DNA of 64,000 bases from an uncultured Polaribacter sp. (GCF_947503875.1 NZ_CANNFH010000001.1:434001-498000), one strand, 5' to 3'; counted from the stretch's first letter, positions 25,627 to 35,363 are shown. Notes: generated from the sequence alone by a model not told the origin. Numbers and translations: made by a program.

Positions 25627-28044
25627 TTATTTAGGATCTAAAGTATTGTTTATCCCCTTAATAATATCTTGATAATGGTATTTAGTTATGGTGTTAATTC
25701 GTCTTTTGCTAGCAGTATTTAACTGTGATTTTAAAACATTTAATTCACCTCTAATTATAGACGAAATATCTGTGCTTTTTGCAGTGGAATCATTCATTAA
25801 ACTCGCCATTCTACTCGTAAAATACTTTTGTAAGTTTCTTTTGTATAGATCTACGTTTTTAGTAGTTTTAAGCTCAGAAAATACACTTTTTCTTAAATCA
25901 GAAATCATGTTTACAGCTTCATAATTGTTAGGTGTAATAACCTCACTTTCTATTAACCTTTTTAAGGTTCTTGTATTTAGAATACTACCTAAAATTCTTT
26001 TTTGAAAACGTCCTAATTTGTCTGTATAATCAGTTTCATCAATTTTGTTTAAAATATTTTTATCTAATAACCAATTTGGGGTTTCAAAAACATTGTTTTG
26101 TAACCAGTTTAAAGATTCTTTTTGCATTTCTTTTGGCACAGCTATATAAACATTGCCTGCTTGCGTTGGTTTTTTATTAAATTCATAAACACCACCAATA
26201 TTACCTGCAACATGGCCTGCATATCTGCCCCAAACACTTAATAATTCGCCATATAATTCATCTAAATCTTCATAATTATTGGTTTCAGAAGAAGTCCATT
26301 TTGGTAAGTTTTTTGCAACTATTTTAAGGTTTTTAACACCATACGTACTCGATTTTACCTGGTTGTTACCAATTCCTTCTGTTTGTGCAGATGGGTCAAA
26401 ACGTTGCCCGCCAAATCTGTAAATTGGGTTATCCGCTTTATCTTCAATCCATTTATCTAAGGTTTTTACTTCTTGTTCTGGTGTTGTAGCATTTGCTATT
26501 TGTCTGTAACCCCAATTAATTGCATAATGGTCATAAGGCCCTAGTTGTCTTATAAAACGAATGTTTTTATCACCAGGTTGTGCAACATAATTGTAGCGTG
26601 CATAATCCATAATTGTTGCTGCAATTCCGTTTTTCTGCGTAAAATCTCCATTACGTAAATCTTCTGTATTATACGCAAAACTTGCAGCCATATTGTGCGG
26701 TAAACCTAAAGCGTGCCCAACTTCATGAGCAATTACCATGCGCATCATGTCTCCAATTTCTTCGTCTGGTGTATTTAAAGTTCTTGCTGAAGGATTTGCA
26801 GCACCTGTTTCTAGCAAATATCTATTTCTGTAAGAACGTAAGTGATTGTGGTACCAAATAATATCACTTTCTAAAATTTCTCCTGTTCTTGGGTCAGAAA
26901 CACTTGGGCCTGTAGCGTTTCTAGTTGTACTAGCAACATATCTAATAGAAGAATATCTAATATCTTCCATACTAAATTCTGGATCTTCTTCTTTGGTAGG
27001 TGGCATTTTTGCCATAATTGCATTTTTAAAACCTGCAGTTTCAAAAACCTTTTGCCAATCATTAACACCTTGCTGAATGTATTTTCTTAGTTTTTTAGGA
27101 GTTGCAGGATCTAAATAATAGACAATTGGTTTTACAGGTTCTACCAATTCGCCTCTGTTATAGGCTGCAATGTCTTTTGGCTCTAAACGCCATTTTCTAA
27201 TATATCTTTTACTATCTGCTTTTAAAGCTTCAGAACTGTAATCTACATTACCAATAGAAAAATAACCAACTCTCTTATCATAAATTCTTGGCATCATTGG
27301 GTTTTCTGGTAATAAAATCATAGATTGATTAATGCGCATCGTTATAGTATTTGTTGAAGAGTTGCTTGGAGGTGCATCTGCATCAAACGTAAAATCTTGT
27401 ATAACCTCTATGTTTTCAGGATAACTTTTTATAGAGTTAATAAAACTTCTAGAGGCGTCTAATCTTCTTACCTTATACGTTTTTCTAAAGTAAGAAGGTA
27501 AACCAGTTATTGCTTTTACATCTGTAGAAAAGAATTTGCTAACATCAACTAAAACAGCGGTAGAATCTTGGTTTTGTGTTTTTACATCAAATGCATAAAT
27601 TACAGGTTCTAAATTATTTGCTTTAACAGATTTATATATTGGCAAAGAATCATTTGCAATAGCATTATAAGATTTTACTTTTAGTAAGATTTTATCTTTA
27701 AAAGATTCCCAAACAATAACTTGTGTATTTATTTTTGATCCTGCATTTACATAACCACCACCCAAACCAGCAGGTAATTCTTTAATTCTTGTTACTAATA
27801 ACATTTCTTTACCCAAATATGTTTTTGGTATTTCGTAAAGAAATTGGTTTTTGTTTTGGTGTACTTTAAACAAACCATTGTCTGTTTTGGTACTTTTTTT
27901 AACAAAATCAGTGTAATTTTTAGATGAGGTTTTTTTAGTTTTTGTTGGTGCTGTTTTTTTTGCACTTTTTAAAAGTGAACTACTTTTAGGAGAGCAGCCA
28001 ATAAATACGAGAAAAGCAAAAAGGAATAGGTAATTTTTATTCAT
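25627..28044 (-). CDS. zinc-dependent metalloprotease lipoprotein (DUF5117/DUF4953 family)
   Basis: Large exported protease of 805 aa. Lipoprotein signal (FLVFIGC, Cys17). DUF5118/DUF5117-like region from about 40 to 300, then the metzincin-like catalytic domain with HEVGHALGLPH at residues 440-450 (three zinc histidines and the catalytic Glu441), then the DUF4953-type C-terminal region. Expected in the periplasm or on the outer membrane. Substrate unknown. Single-gene unit, divergent from the FGE-like gene and convergent with DUF2851. Confidence 0.88.
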   Translation of the reverse strand: MNKNYLFLFAFLVFIGCSPKSSSLLKSAKKTAPTKTKKTSSKNYTDFVKKSTKTDNGLFKVHQNKNQFLYEIPKTYLGKEMLLVTRIKELPAGLGGGYVNAGSKINTQVIVWESFKDKILLKVKSYNAIANDSLPIYKSVKANNLEPVIYAFDVKTQNQDSTAVLVDVSKFFSTDVKAITGLPSYFRKTYKVRRLDASRSFINSIKSYPENIEVIQDFTFDADAPPSNSSTNTITMRINQSMILLPENPMMPRIYDKRVGYFSIGNVDYSSEALKADSKRYIRKWRLEPKDIAAYNRGELVEPVKPIVYYLDPATPKKLRKYIQQGVNDWQKVFETAGFKNAIMAKMPPTKEEDPEFSMEDIRYSSIRYVASTTRNATGPSVSDPRTGEILESDIIWYHNHLRSYRNRYLLETGAANPSARTLNTPDEEIGDMMRMVIAHEVGHALGLPHNMAASFAYNTEDLRNGDFTQKNGIAATIMDYARYNYVAQPGDKNIRFIRQLGPYDHYAINWGYRQIANATTPEQEVKTLDKWIEDKADNPIYRFGGQRFDPSAQTEGIGNNQVKSSTYGVKNLKIVAKNLPKWTSSETNNYEDLDELYGELLSVWGRYAGHVAGNIGGVYEFNKKPTQAGNVYIAVPKEMQKESLNWLQNNVFETPNWLLDKNILNKIDETDYTDKLGRFQKRILGSILNTRTLKRLIESEVITPNNYEAVNMISDLRKSVFSELKTTKNVDLYKRNLQKYFTSRMASLMNDSTAKSTDISSIIRGELNVLKSQLNTASKRRINTITKYHYQDIIKGINNTLDPK

Positions 28045-28250
28045 AATTAGGAATGTTGAATTTGGCCTCCAAATTATAAAAAAACACTTGTACTAATTCT
28101 TAGCATACTGTTAAAAAGTGCTCATAAAAAATTAGCATTATTAATTGTATTTACACAAATTCATATTTTAGATGTAATTTATGTATGCTAATATTTTTAT
28201 AACTGATAAGAAATTGACAAACAACAAGATTATATTTTGGATGTAATATG

Positions 28251-28258
28251 TACCTTTG
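28251..28258 (+). promoter_or_regulatory. candidate -7 box for the FGE-like gene
   Basis: TACCTTTG matches TAnnTTTG, 75 bp before the ATG. It lies in the 288-bp divergent spacer between the metalloprotease and FGE-like genes. Confidence 0.4.
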
Positions 28259-28332
28259 TTTTAAGGCTAATACATGCAAAGCTTGTTTTAGGCTAAAAAT
28301 TGAATAATAAAATTACCTATATTTAACTAAGT

Positions 28333-29409
28333 ATGAAATCTATATTTTTAAAATCATTATTTGCTTTTGTTGTTGTTTTTTTGTTCGCTTGCACTAATAA
28401 AACCAATAAAAAGGAAGAAAAAGCGAGTAACGCAAAAGAAATTGTAGAAAGCCCTGTTGGAATGGTTTGGGTACCTACCAAAACATTTTTAATGGGCGCA
28501 AAACCAGGAGATACATATGCAATGCCTAGAGAAAAACCAGCACATAAAGTTACAGTATCTGGTTTTTTTATGGATGCTACAGAGGTTACTAATGGACAAT
28601 TTAAAAAATTTGTTGAAGAAACAAAATACATAACTGTTGCAGAAAGACCTTTAGATTGGGATGAAATAAAAAAAGATTTACCACCAGGAACGCCAAAACC
28701 AGACGATTCTATTTTGCAACCAGGAAGTTTAATTTTTAACAAGCAAGCAAGGGGAGTGGTTTCTATGGAAAATTATGGACAATGGTGGACTTGGAAAGTA
28801 GGTGCAAATTGGAGGCAGCCAGAAGGATTGGGGAGCTCTATTGAAGGTAAAGAGAATTACCCTGTTGTGCATGTTGGTTTAGAAGATGCTTTGGCATATT
28901 GTAAGTGGGCGAATAGAAGGTTGCCAACAGAGGCAGAATGGGAATCTGCTGCACAAGGAAGTAATACTGATAATAAATATGTTTGGGGTAATAATTTAGC
29001 AGAACTAAATAAAAACGCCAATACTTGGCAAGGAACTTTTCCAACAGAAAATATTTCTGAAGACAATTTTGAATATATTTCTCCAATAAAATCATACCCG
29101 GAAAATAATATTGGTATTTATGATATGGCAGGTAATGTTTGGGAAATAACCACAGATTTCTTTGATCCAACGTATTACAAAACTTTAGATGTAAATAAAA
29201 CTTATACAAACCCTAAAGGAGCAAAACAATCACGTTCACCTACAAACCCATATCAAACAGAGTATGTAATGAAAGGTGGTTCTTTTTTATGTCATGCTTC
29301 GTATTGCGCAAGTTTTAGAATTTCTGCAAGAATGGGCATGGAGCCAAGTTCTAGTTCAGATCATATTGGTTTTAGAACTGTTGCAACTAAAGAGATGTTA
29401 GCTAACTAA
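28333..29409 (+). CDS. formylglycine-generating-enzyme (SUMF1) family lipoprotein
   Basis: Exported protein of 358 aa with lipobox LFAC (Cys20) and an FGE-sulfatase domain (about 40-352). Opening MVWVPTKTFLMGA, ATEVTNGQFKKFV, RRLPTEAEWESAA and GNVWEIT are family signatures. Importantly, the C-terminal GGSFLCHASYCASFRISAR keeps two cysteines five apart (Cys320, Cys325), matching the copper-binding pair of authentic FGE (human Cys336/Cys341), which most FGE-fold paralogues lack. It may therefore convert sulfatase Cys to formylglycine. No sulfatase gene lies in this window. It ends at a strong terminator shared with dabA. Confidence 0.88.
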   Translation: MKSIFLKSLFAFVVVFLFACTNKTNKKEEKASNAKEIVESPVGMVWVPTKTFLMGAKPGDTYAMPREKPAHKVTVSGFFMDATEVTNGQFKKFVEETKYITVAERPLDWDEIKKDLPPGTPKPDDSILQPGSLIFNKQARGVVSMENYGQWWTWKVGANWRQPEGLGSSIEGKENYPVVHVGLEDALAYCKWANRRLPTEAEWESAAQGSNTDNKYVWGNNLAELNKNANTWQGTFPTENISEDNFEYISPIKSYPENNIGIYDMAGNVWEITTDFFDPTYYKTLDVNKTYTNPKGAKQSRSPTNPYQTEYVMKGGSFLCHASYCASFRISARMGMEPSSSSDHIGFRTVATKEMLAN

Positions 29410-29412
29410 ATT

Positions 29413-29451
29413 AAAAAAAAGCCTTAAGTTTTATTCTTAAGGCTTTTTTTT
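29413..29451. terminator. bidirectional intrinsic terminator
   Basis: AAAAAAAGCCTTAAG / CTTAAGGCTTTTTTT inverted repeat with a 7-nt loop between the convergent FGE-like gene and dabA. Confidence 0.92.
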
Positions 29452-29464
29452 AAAGATATTCAAG

Positions 29465-31774
29465 TTAACTTATGGCTTCCCATTGAATTGAATTTTTATA
29501 TTTAAAAATCTCATTATTACTTGTTGGATCCATTACCATTAAATAAATCCATTCGTTATCTAATAATGTTTTTGTACCTGCATTTCTTGCAATAATATCA
29601 GAAACTCTTGCAATTGGTGCTTGTATCATAACAGATAATCGCAAAGGTTGGTGGTACATAGTTTCATCAGAACCATATAAGGATTGTAAGGGCAATCCCA
29701 TTTTTAAATCACCACCATTTCCTTGAACTACTCCAAATTTCCCTGTAATATTATGTGTTATTTTAGATCCACCTCCATAAATATTATTATCTACTGTAGC
29801 AAAGTAATAATGGTTGTTTATCCACTGTGTAACCGTCATTGGTCCTAGCATAATTCCTTCAAGCGCTTTTCCTTCAGGGTCTAGTTCCCATTCATAAGAA
29901 TGTAAAAAACAACGGCTGTCTAAGTTGGTGTTTTTTGTTAAATTTCTTGGTCCAACAATAAAACCTGCGTTCTTTGCCAACCCCCATTCAGGTCTGGTTT
30001 CACCCCAATTATTGGCTTTTTTTTCTGCATTAGCAACACTATTTCCTTTTGTTCCCAAACGATCTGTAGTTGCTGTTTTTTGCGCTTTTAGTAAATCTGT
30101 TTTTAATGCTGTAATTTTTGCTTTAAATGTTTCTGGAATTTCAGCATCAAAAATTACAATATCATCTGTTGTGGTATTGTGTTCTGCTCCAATAAAAATA
30201 GTATCGTCAGGAATATATACATCTAAATCTGCTAAAGATTTTCTAACTTCTGGTTGGTTTGCTAACTTCGCCAACATTCTTGCATTATGTCTTCCTGGAC
30301 TTGCCGCACAAGCACCGCAATCTAAACTAGAGCCAAATGGATTGTTAGCAGAATGGCTTCCATGACCAGCAAAAATAACTAAAGGTGCAAATTTTTTCCA
30401 TCCCATTAAATCAAAAGCAGATTTTACAATGGCAACTTTTTCTGTTAGGGGGATACCAATTGCGTCATTGTCGCTACATTTGTTTATATCTGGCTGACAA
30501 ATAGTTTCTACTTTAGAAGCTTTTTTATCGTCCATTTGATACATTTTTCTGGGTATTAAGGTTCTTGCAATTAAAGACCAACCATAATAAAAACCAGAAC
30601 CTTCAACATAACCAAAAGCAGAAGGTATCATGTTTTTCATTCGCTTTAAAAATTGATTTTTAAACGTGGAAACATTATTTTTCTTTTTGTAAGTATTTAG
30701 CAGTTCTTGTTTTTGATCTTGTGCAATTTCGGAAACTTTATAGGCAGAGTCTACAATTGGCGGACAAGATTTTCTAGTAATACCATCATCTAAACTTTGG
30801 TAATCCATAGTAATTCCAAAAAAACCAGCGTAACCAAAAGTCTCGTAATTTCCTTTAGATTCTATATGTCTTCTAATTAATTCAGACCTTGTATCAATAC
30901 AAAATACCATTTGTGCATCTGGTCTATTATTTGCTGTTGATGGTTGCGCTATAGATTCTTTTTCTAAAGCACTAACTAACTGCTTTTGCCAACTTTTTTC
31001 CCAAGCTTTTAAAAAGACGTATTGAATTTTAGATGTTAAATTTTCTTTACTTTTGTCCTTTTCTTTGGGTAGAATAGGAAGATTTAGTTTTTGGGTGGTC
31101 CAAAGTCTTACTGCTAAATAGTCAATAATATCAATTGGGTATTCTTGATGCCAATCTGTGCTTGCTTGCGTTCTATGATTAATATAGCCTGTCCAACCAG
31201 GAAGTGCAGCTAAATGATAGGTGAAAATTTTAAGATAGTCACTTTCATTATATTCTTTTAAAATTTCTTCTAAGGCTGTTTTACTATTTTTTGGAATGTC
31301 TTTTAAATTTGTTTTTCCTGTTTCAGAATCATAAATAACCAAAAGTCTCCAAGCATTGTAAAAACCCTCTGTTTTATATGGCATCTCCCATTCTGCTAAG
31401 CCTTCATCCATAAAAGAAGCTAACCATTTTGCAACAATAGTATCTACAGCATGATTTTGGTTAATTACTTCACCTTTAGGCAGATTTATGAGATGATTTA
31501 GGTAAAACTCCGCAGATTCAGTTAAATTATTTTCTTGTAGCAGAGTAGCTAAAATACCTTTATCTATATCGCCTTTTTTCCAGGCTTGTTGATACAATTT
31601 TGTTGCGGGAAAAGCATTTGCGTTAAAGTTGTTTTTAGCAGTTTCTACTGCATCTTTAAAAGAAGAGTTTTCGTAACCAGATAATGGGTTAGAGGCAACA
31701 AAAGTATATAAAGGCCAAGTTTTTCCAATAACTTTGGAAGCTTCATCAATAGTATTTAAAATTTGCTGGCTCAT
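29465..31774 (-). CDS. dabA: inorganic carbon transporter subunit DabA (DUF2309)
   Basis: Large cytoplasmic membrane-associated protein (769 aa) of the DUF2309 family. DabA carries a beta-carbonic-anhydrase-like zinc site and works with DabB as an energy-coupled CO2-to-bicarbonate pump. The zinc ligands are visible: Cys292 and Asp294 in FCIDTRSE, His471 in AGHGSH, Cys486 in DCGAC; the His-Cys spacing of 15 matches the Halothiobacillus enzyme. The start is ATG; the gene lies 2 bp after dabB's stop, a co-transcribed pair. In a heterotroph it probably supplies bicarbonate for anaplerotic carboxylases or helps growth at low CO2 (inference). Confidence 0.93.
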   Translation of the reverse strand: MSQQILNTIDEASKVIGKTWPLYTFVASNPLSGYENSSFKDAVETAKNNFNANAFPATKLYQQAWKKGDIDKGILATLLQENNLTESAEFYLNHLINLPKGEVINQNHAVDTIVAKWLASFMDEGLAEWEMPYKTEGFYNAWRLLVIYDSETGKTNLKDIPKNSKTALEEILKEYNESDYLKIFTYHLAALPGWTGYINHRTQASTDWHQEYPIDIIDYLAVRLWTTQKLNLPILPKEKDKSKENLTSKIQYVFLKAWEKSWQKQLVSALEKESIAQPSTANNRPDAQMVFCIDTRSELIRRHIESKGNYETFGYAGFFGITMDYQSLDDGITRKSCPPIVDSAYKVSEIAQDQKQELLNTYKKKNNVSTFKNQFLKRMKNMIPSAFGYVEGSGFYYGWSLIARTLIPRKMYQMDDKKASKVETICQPDINKCSDNDAIGIPLTEKVAIVKSAFDLMGWKKFAPLVIFAGHGSHSANNPFGSSLDCGACAASPGRHNARMLAKLANQPEVRKSLADLDVYIPDDTIFIGAEHNTTTDDIVIFDAEIPETFKAKITALKTDLLKAQKTATTDRLGTKGNSVANAEKKANNWGETRPEWGLAKNAGFIVGPRNLTKNTNLDSRCFLHSYEWELDPEGKALEGIMLGPMTVTQWINNHYYFATVDNNIYGGGSKITHNITGKFGVVQGNGGDLKMGLPLQSLYGSDETMYHQPLRLSVMIQAPIARVSDIIARNAGTKTLLDNEWIYLMVMDPTSNNEIFKYKNSIQWEAIS

Positions 31775-31776
31775 AA

Positions 31777-33246
31777 TTATTTAGATTTATACATTAAAAG
31801 TGATTTCTTAGTGGGTTGAGAAATGTTTAATAATTTTACATACATCCATGGAATTTTTTTGTAAACGCTAAACTTCATCAGGAAAAAGCCAATTAAGAAA
31901 ATAAAGCCGAAGATAATTTGTACCCAAGACAGTGGGGTAGGATGAGCTATCATAGGCATATCATTCATTAAAATAGTAACACCATTGTACATTAATGCGT
32001 ATAAACCAATACCTGCAATAAATACTAAGGCAGGAACCACTATTTTTTGAATTAGAGATAAACTTTGTTCTTTTACAATATTATAAGTTGCTTGACCAAC
32101 AGTAATGGCAACAACTAAGGTTAAAAATATACTACTGTTGCTTTCAGTTCCTTTTCCAGTCCAAACTGTAAAAAGGTAGGCGCCAAATAACCCAAAGATC
32201 AAAACTAAAAATGCCAACAAAGGTTTTATTTTTACAGATGTTTCTTGTTTTGGTTTTGTTTGTTCTATTTCTTCCCCAGAAGATAAAAATAAATAAGCTT
32301 TGTAAAAGCCGTGTAAAATTAAATGAGCAACAGCTGCATTAAAAAAGCCTAATCCACATTGCATTATCATAAATCCCATTTGTGCAATGGTAGAACAAGC
32401 TAGTTTTTGTTTTACGTTTACTTGTAACAATTTTGTAAACTGAGCCAGTATTGCTGTAAAACCCCCAACAGCAAAAAGTATGGTTAACGTATCTGAAGTA
32501 AGTAATAAGGTTGCAAAAAGAGATAATAAAATTCCTGCTCCGTTTACAAAACCTGCGTGCATAAGTGCAGATGCAGGAGTAGGGGATGTCATTGCAGATA
32601 ATAACCAACGATGAAAAGGGTAAATTGCAGATTGTACAATGGCTGCTGCAATAATGCACAAAGCAGCAATCATAGTAATGTAATTTGGTAAATCTGTTAC
32701 AGCTAAAGACAAACCACTTACTGTAAATTCTCCACTTTTAAAAGCTAATAAAAGTAAGCCAACAGCTAAAAATAAAGAGCCAATTAAAAAATATTTTTGT
32801 GTAAATTTTGATGCTTCTCTAGCTTCTCCCCAATCTTTATCAATCCCAATTAATTGAGACATAAAAACACCCATAATTAACCAGCTAGATATTAAAAGTA
32901 AAATGTTATTAGATACTACTAAAAACATTACAGATAAGGTGAATAGTAAGCAAAGCAGCATAAATTTAGAATGATATTTGAACCCTTTTAGGTAAGAGGA
33001 TGCATACGTGCTTACAATTGCGCTAAAAAAAGTTACTGTTGTCCAGATTAAAATTGTAAAACCATTTATTTTTAGAAGATTCCCATAAGTCCATTCTGGT
33101 ATTTTAGAGAAATTTAAAATAAGATAGGTTAGATTACCCGCAAATAGTAACCATAAAAACACGCTTACAATTACAGAGATGGAAGTTTTGTTCTTTTCTG
33201 CATTAGAATTTGCTTGCAGTGTGCTTAGTTGTTTCTCAGAATTCAT
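31777..33246 (-). CDS. dabB: DabB, NuoL-like proton-conducting membrane subunit
   Basis: Polytopic protein of 489 aa from ATG 33246 (the track's TTG at 33285 is upstream but unsupported). About 13-14 hydrophobic segments and the proton-translocation core of the NuoL/MrpA family: AIYPFHRWLLSAMTSPTPASALMHAGFVNGAGILL is the classic signature. Located next to dabA, so it is DabB rather than a complex I or Mrp subunit; no other nuo or mrp genes are nearby. Expected to couple the ion gradient to carbon hydration by DabA. Confidence 0.92.
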   Translation of the reverse strand: MNSEKQLSTLQANSNAEKNKTSISVIVSVFLWLLFAGNLTYLILNFSKIPEWTYGNLLKINGFTILIWTTVTFFSAIVSTYASSYLKGFKYHSKFMLLCLLFTLSVMFLVVSNNILLLISSWLIMGVFMSQLIGIDKDWGEAREASKFTQKYFLIGSLFLAVGLLLLAFKSGEFTVSGLSLAVTDLPNYITMIAALCIIAAAIVQSAIYPFHRWLLSAMTSPTPASALMHAGFVNGAGILLSLFATLLLTSDTLTILFAVGGFTAILAQFTKLLQVNVKQKLACSTIAQMGFMIMQCGLGFFNAAVAHLILHGFYKAYLFLSSGEEIEQTKPKQETSVKIKPLLAFLVLIFGLFGAYLFTVWTGKGTESNSSIFLTLVVAITVGQATYNIVKEQSLSLIQKIVVPALVFIAGIGLYALMYNGVTILMNDMPMIAHPTPLSWVQIIFGFIFLIGFFLMKFSVYKKIPWMYVKLLNISQPTKKSLLMYKSK

Positions 33247-33292
33247 TTTTTTATTTTGTTTGCTGATTGATTTGTTAGATTGCAAAGTTGCT

Positions 33293-33324
33293 CAAATATA
33301 TTTATATATTTTTACTTATATCAA
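33293..33324 (-). promoter_or_regulatory. candidate promoter for dabBA
   Basis: On the minus strand a TTG (33322-33324), a 21-bp gap and TATATTTG (33293-33300), fitting the flavobacterial TTG-N17-23-TAnnTTTG pattern, 47 bp upstream of the dabB ATG. Confidence 0.5.
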
Positions 33325-33501
33325 TAATGTTAATCATAAAGCGCATTAATGTGTTAAAATAAAAATTTAAAATTTTTAAACTTATTCATGTTCAAAATAG
33401 TTTACATATTTTTAATATTAATGAATGGGAAATAATTTGAGCATTTTACTGCTTTTTGATGAATACAAGAATCTATAATCTAGATTAAAACTAAATTGTT
33501 T

Positions 33502-33509
33502 TATTTTTG
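33502..33509 (+). promoter_or_regulatory. candidate -7 box for the DUF4198 gene
   Basis: TATTTTTG, 26 bp before ATG 33536. It supports the ATG over the TTG at 33530 weakly; a matching -33 was not seen. Confidence 0.35.
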
Positions 33510-33535
33510 TTCAGTATTACAAATATTTTTTGAAG

Positions 33536-34561
33536 ATGAAAAAAAGAATTTTAACACTATTATGTATTGTTGTTTTTTGCAGTCATGATATGTATCTTAA
33601 ACTAGATAGCTATATACTACAGCCGAATCAAAAATCAAAAATTCAGTTATTTAATGGCACTTTTGACAAAAGTGAAAATACAATAGACAGAGATAGAATG
33701 CTAGACGCAAGTCTGTTGGGCAACGGAGTTCGCACTAAAATTGAAGATGCGCAATGGGAAGAAATAGATAGTACTACCATTTTAAGCTTTACAGCTGGCA
33801 ATTCAGGTACTTGGATTGTAGGAGTATCTACTAGACCAAGAAATATAGCAATGAAAGCTGAAGCTTTTAATAAATATTTAAAACATGATGGTGTTAAAGA
33901 TATGCTAACTGAAAGGGCAGAAAATAAAACCTTAAACCAAGACGCTGTAGAAAAATACTCGAAACATGTAAAAGCTATTTTTCAGGTGGGTGATAAAAAG
34001 ACAGCAGATTGGAAAACAATTTTAGGGTACCCAATAGAGTTTGTGCCTGTTGAAAACCCTTATAATCTTTATACAGGAGATAATTTACAAGTTAAATTAT
34101 TAAGAAATGGAGTTCCTTTAGCAAATCAGTTGGTTTACGCAGATTATAGAGCATCAAAGCATGGTCATCATCATAACTCAACTGAAGAACATAGTCATGG
34201 AGAAAAAACACATTCTCATAAAAAAGATGAAAAACATTCTCATGAAGACAACAATGCTGCTGATGATCACACGCATACAACAGGCCAAGAGCTAAGAACT
34301 GACTCAAATGGAATAGCTACTGTGAACTTAACAAATGATGGAATTTGGTATCTAAGAACAATTCACTTGGTAAACTCAGAGGAAAAAGGATTAACCCATG
34401 AATCTAATTGGGCTACTCTAACTTTTGAAGTTACACATCATCACAGATCAGAAGAGCATCACAATCATGCAAAAGAAGATGGTTTGCCTATGTATATTTT
34501 TATTGTGGGAAGTATTATTTTTGTTGCTATTTTGTTTTTCTTTTTCAATCGTGAAAAATAA
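33536..34561 (+). CDS. DUF4198-like protein with histidine-rich linker
   Basis: Exported, C-terminally membrane-anchored protein of 341 aa (ATG 33536; the track adds two residues from a TTG). Signal peptide about 1-16, DUF4198-type beta-sandwich domains (SHDMYLKLDSYILQPNQKSKIQLFNGTF at the start; ENPYNLYTGDNLQVKLLRNGVPL at about 180), interrupted by a His-rich segment at about 213-252 (HGHHHNSTEEHSHGEKTHSH and onward), a second HHHRSEEHHNH near 305, then a C-terminal helix. DUF4198 proteins are linked to periplasmic metal (Ni/Co) handling. It is next to a HupE/UreJ-like gene (9 bp) and divergent from dabBA, suggesting zinc or other metal supply (inference). Confidence 0.8.
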   Translation: MKKRILTLLCIVVFCSHDMYLKLDSYILQPNQKSKIQLFNGTFDKSENTIDRDRMLDASLLGNGVRTKIEDAQWEEIDSTTILSFTAGNSGTWIVGVSTRPRNIAMKAEAFNKYLKHDGVKDMLTERAENKTLNQDAVEKYSKHVKAIFQVGDKKTADWKTILGYPIEFVPVENPYNLYTGDNLQVKLLRNGVPLANQLVYADYRASKHGHHHNSTEEHSHGEKTHSHKKDEKHSHEDNNAADDHTHTTGQELRTDSNGIATVNLTNDGIWYLRTIHLVNSEEKGLTHESNWATLTFEVTHHHRSEEHHNHAKEDGLPMYIFIVGSIIFVAILFFFFNREK

Positions 34562-34570
34562 TTTTTGTTA

Positions 34571-35242
34571 ATGAAGTTTGTAATTAAATTAGTCTTTTTG
34601 GTATTGTTTTTTTTGATTCCATTAAGCACTTTTGCTCATGGTGTTAGTTCAGTAGATCAAACTATTTTAACTAATGGAGGTTTATGCTCTTATATATATG
34701 TAGGAGCAAAGCACATGCTTACAGGTTACGATCATTTGCTGTTTTTAGCAGGAGTAGTTTTTTATCTTAAAAATTTTAAAGATATAGTAAAGTTTATTAC
34801 TGTTTTTACCATTGCACATTGCGTTACCTTAACAGGAGCTACTTACTTAGGTATAAGTGCAAATGAGCATCTTGTAGATGCAGTAATTGCCTTAAGTGTG
34901 CTTTACAAAGGATTTGAAAATTTAGAGGGGTTTAAGAAGATGAAATTAAAAGTACCAAATTTATTAGTTATGTTATTCTTATTTGGTTTAATTCACGGTT
35001 TTGGATTATCAACAAGACTACAATCTTTTGATATTGGTTCTGAACAATTTTTGTTAAAGATTTTTAGTTTTAATCTAGGCGTAGAAATCGGTCAAATTTT
35101 AGCGTTAATTCCTATTGTATTTTTAATAACAAGTTGGAGAAATAAAAAAAGCTATCCTGCTTTTTACAAAGCAATAAATACCTATTTGATTATTATTGGA
35201 CTAGCATTGTTTTGTTATCAGTTATACGGGTACTTTAGGTAA
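34571..35242 (+). CDS. HupE/UreJ_2 family membrane protein
   Basis: Membrane protein of 223 aa from ATG 34571 (the track's TTG 34565 gives two extra residues). Signal peptide ending in FAHG, then about six hydrophobic segments with conserved HMLTGYDHLLFLAGVVF (about 50-66), FTIAHCVTLTGA (about 84-95) and LFGLIHGFGLS (about 140-150). These His/Asp-containing helices define HupE/UreJ_2, presumed metal transporters in hydrogenase and urease loci. Neither hydrogenase nor urease is nearby. It lies 9 bp after the His-rich DUF4198 gene; an operon is likely. Confidence 0.85.
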   Translation: MKFVIKLVFLVLFFLIPLSTFAHGVSSVDQTILTNGGLCSYIYVGAKHMLTGYDHLLFLAGVVFYLKNFKDIVKFITVFTIAHCVTLTGATYLGISANEHLVDAVIALSVLYKGFENLEGFKKMKLKVPNLLVMLFLFGLIHGFGLSTRLQSFDIGSEQFLLKIFSFNLGVEIGQILALIPIVFLITSWRNKKSYPAFYKAINTYLIIIGLALFCYQLYGYFR

Positions 35243-35320
35243 AGAAAGTCCATGAAAGTAAAAGTCTAATTTGTGTGTTATTTAAAAATTTTACAAGAAT
35301 AATATACATGGAGATATTGC

Positions 35321-35363
35321 AAAAAAACACCCTTGATAAAGTTTATTTCAAGGGTGTTTTTTT
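35321..35363. terminator. intrinsic terminator after the HupE-like gene
   Basis: AAAAAACACCCTTGA / TCAAGGGTGTTTTTTT inverted repeat with an 11-nt loop, 80 bp after the stop. Confidence 0.9.

Noticed and set aside
28323-28742. 139-aa minus-strand ORF
   Set aside because: Antisense to the FGE-like gene, no independent start signal.
29925-30365. 146-aa plus-strand ORF
   Set aside because: Antisense to dabA, which has intact zinc-site motifs in the other frame.
31777-33246. NADH dehydrogenase subunit L (nuoL)
   Set aside because: The family signature is shared, but the gene is paired with dabA and no other nuo or mrp genes are present, so DabB is the better call.
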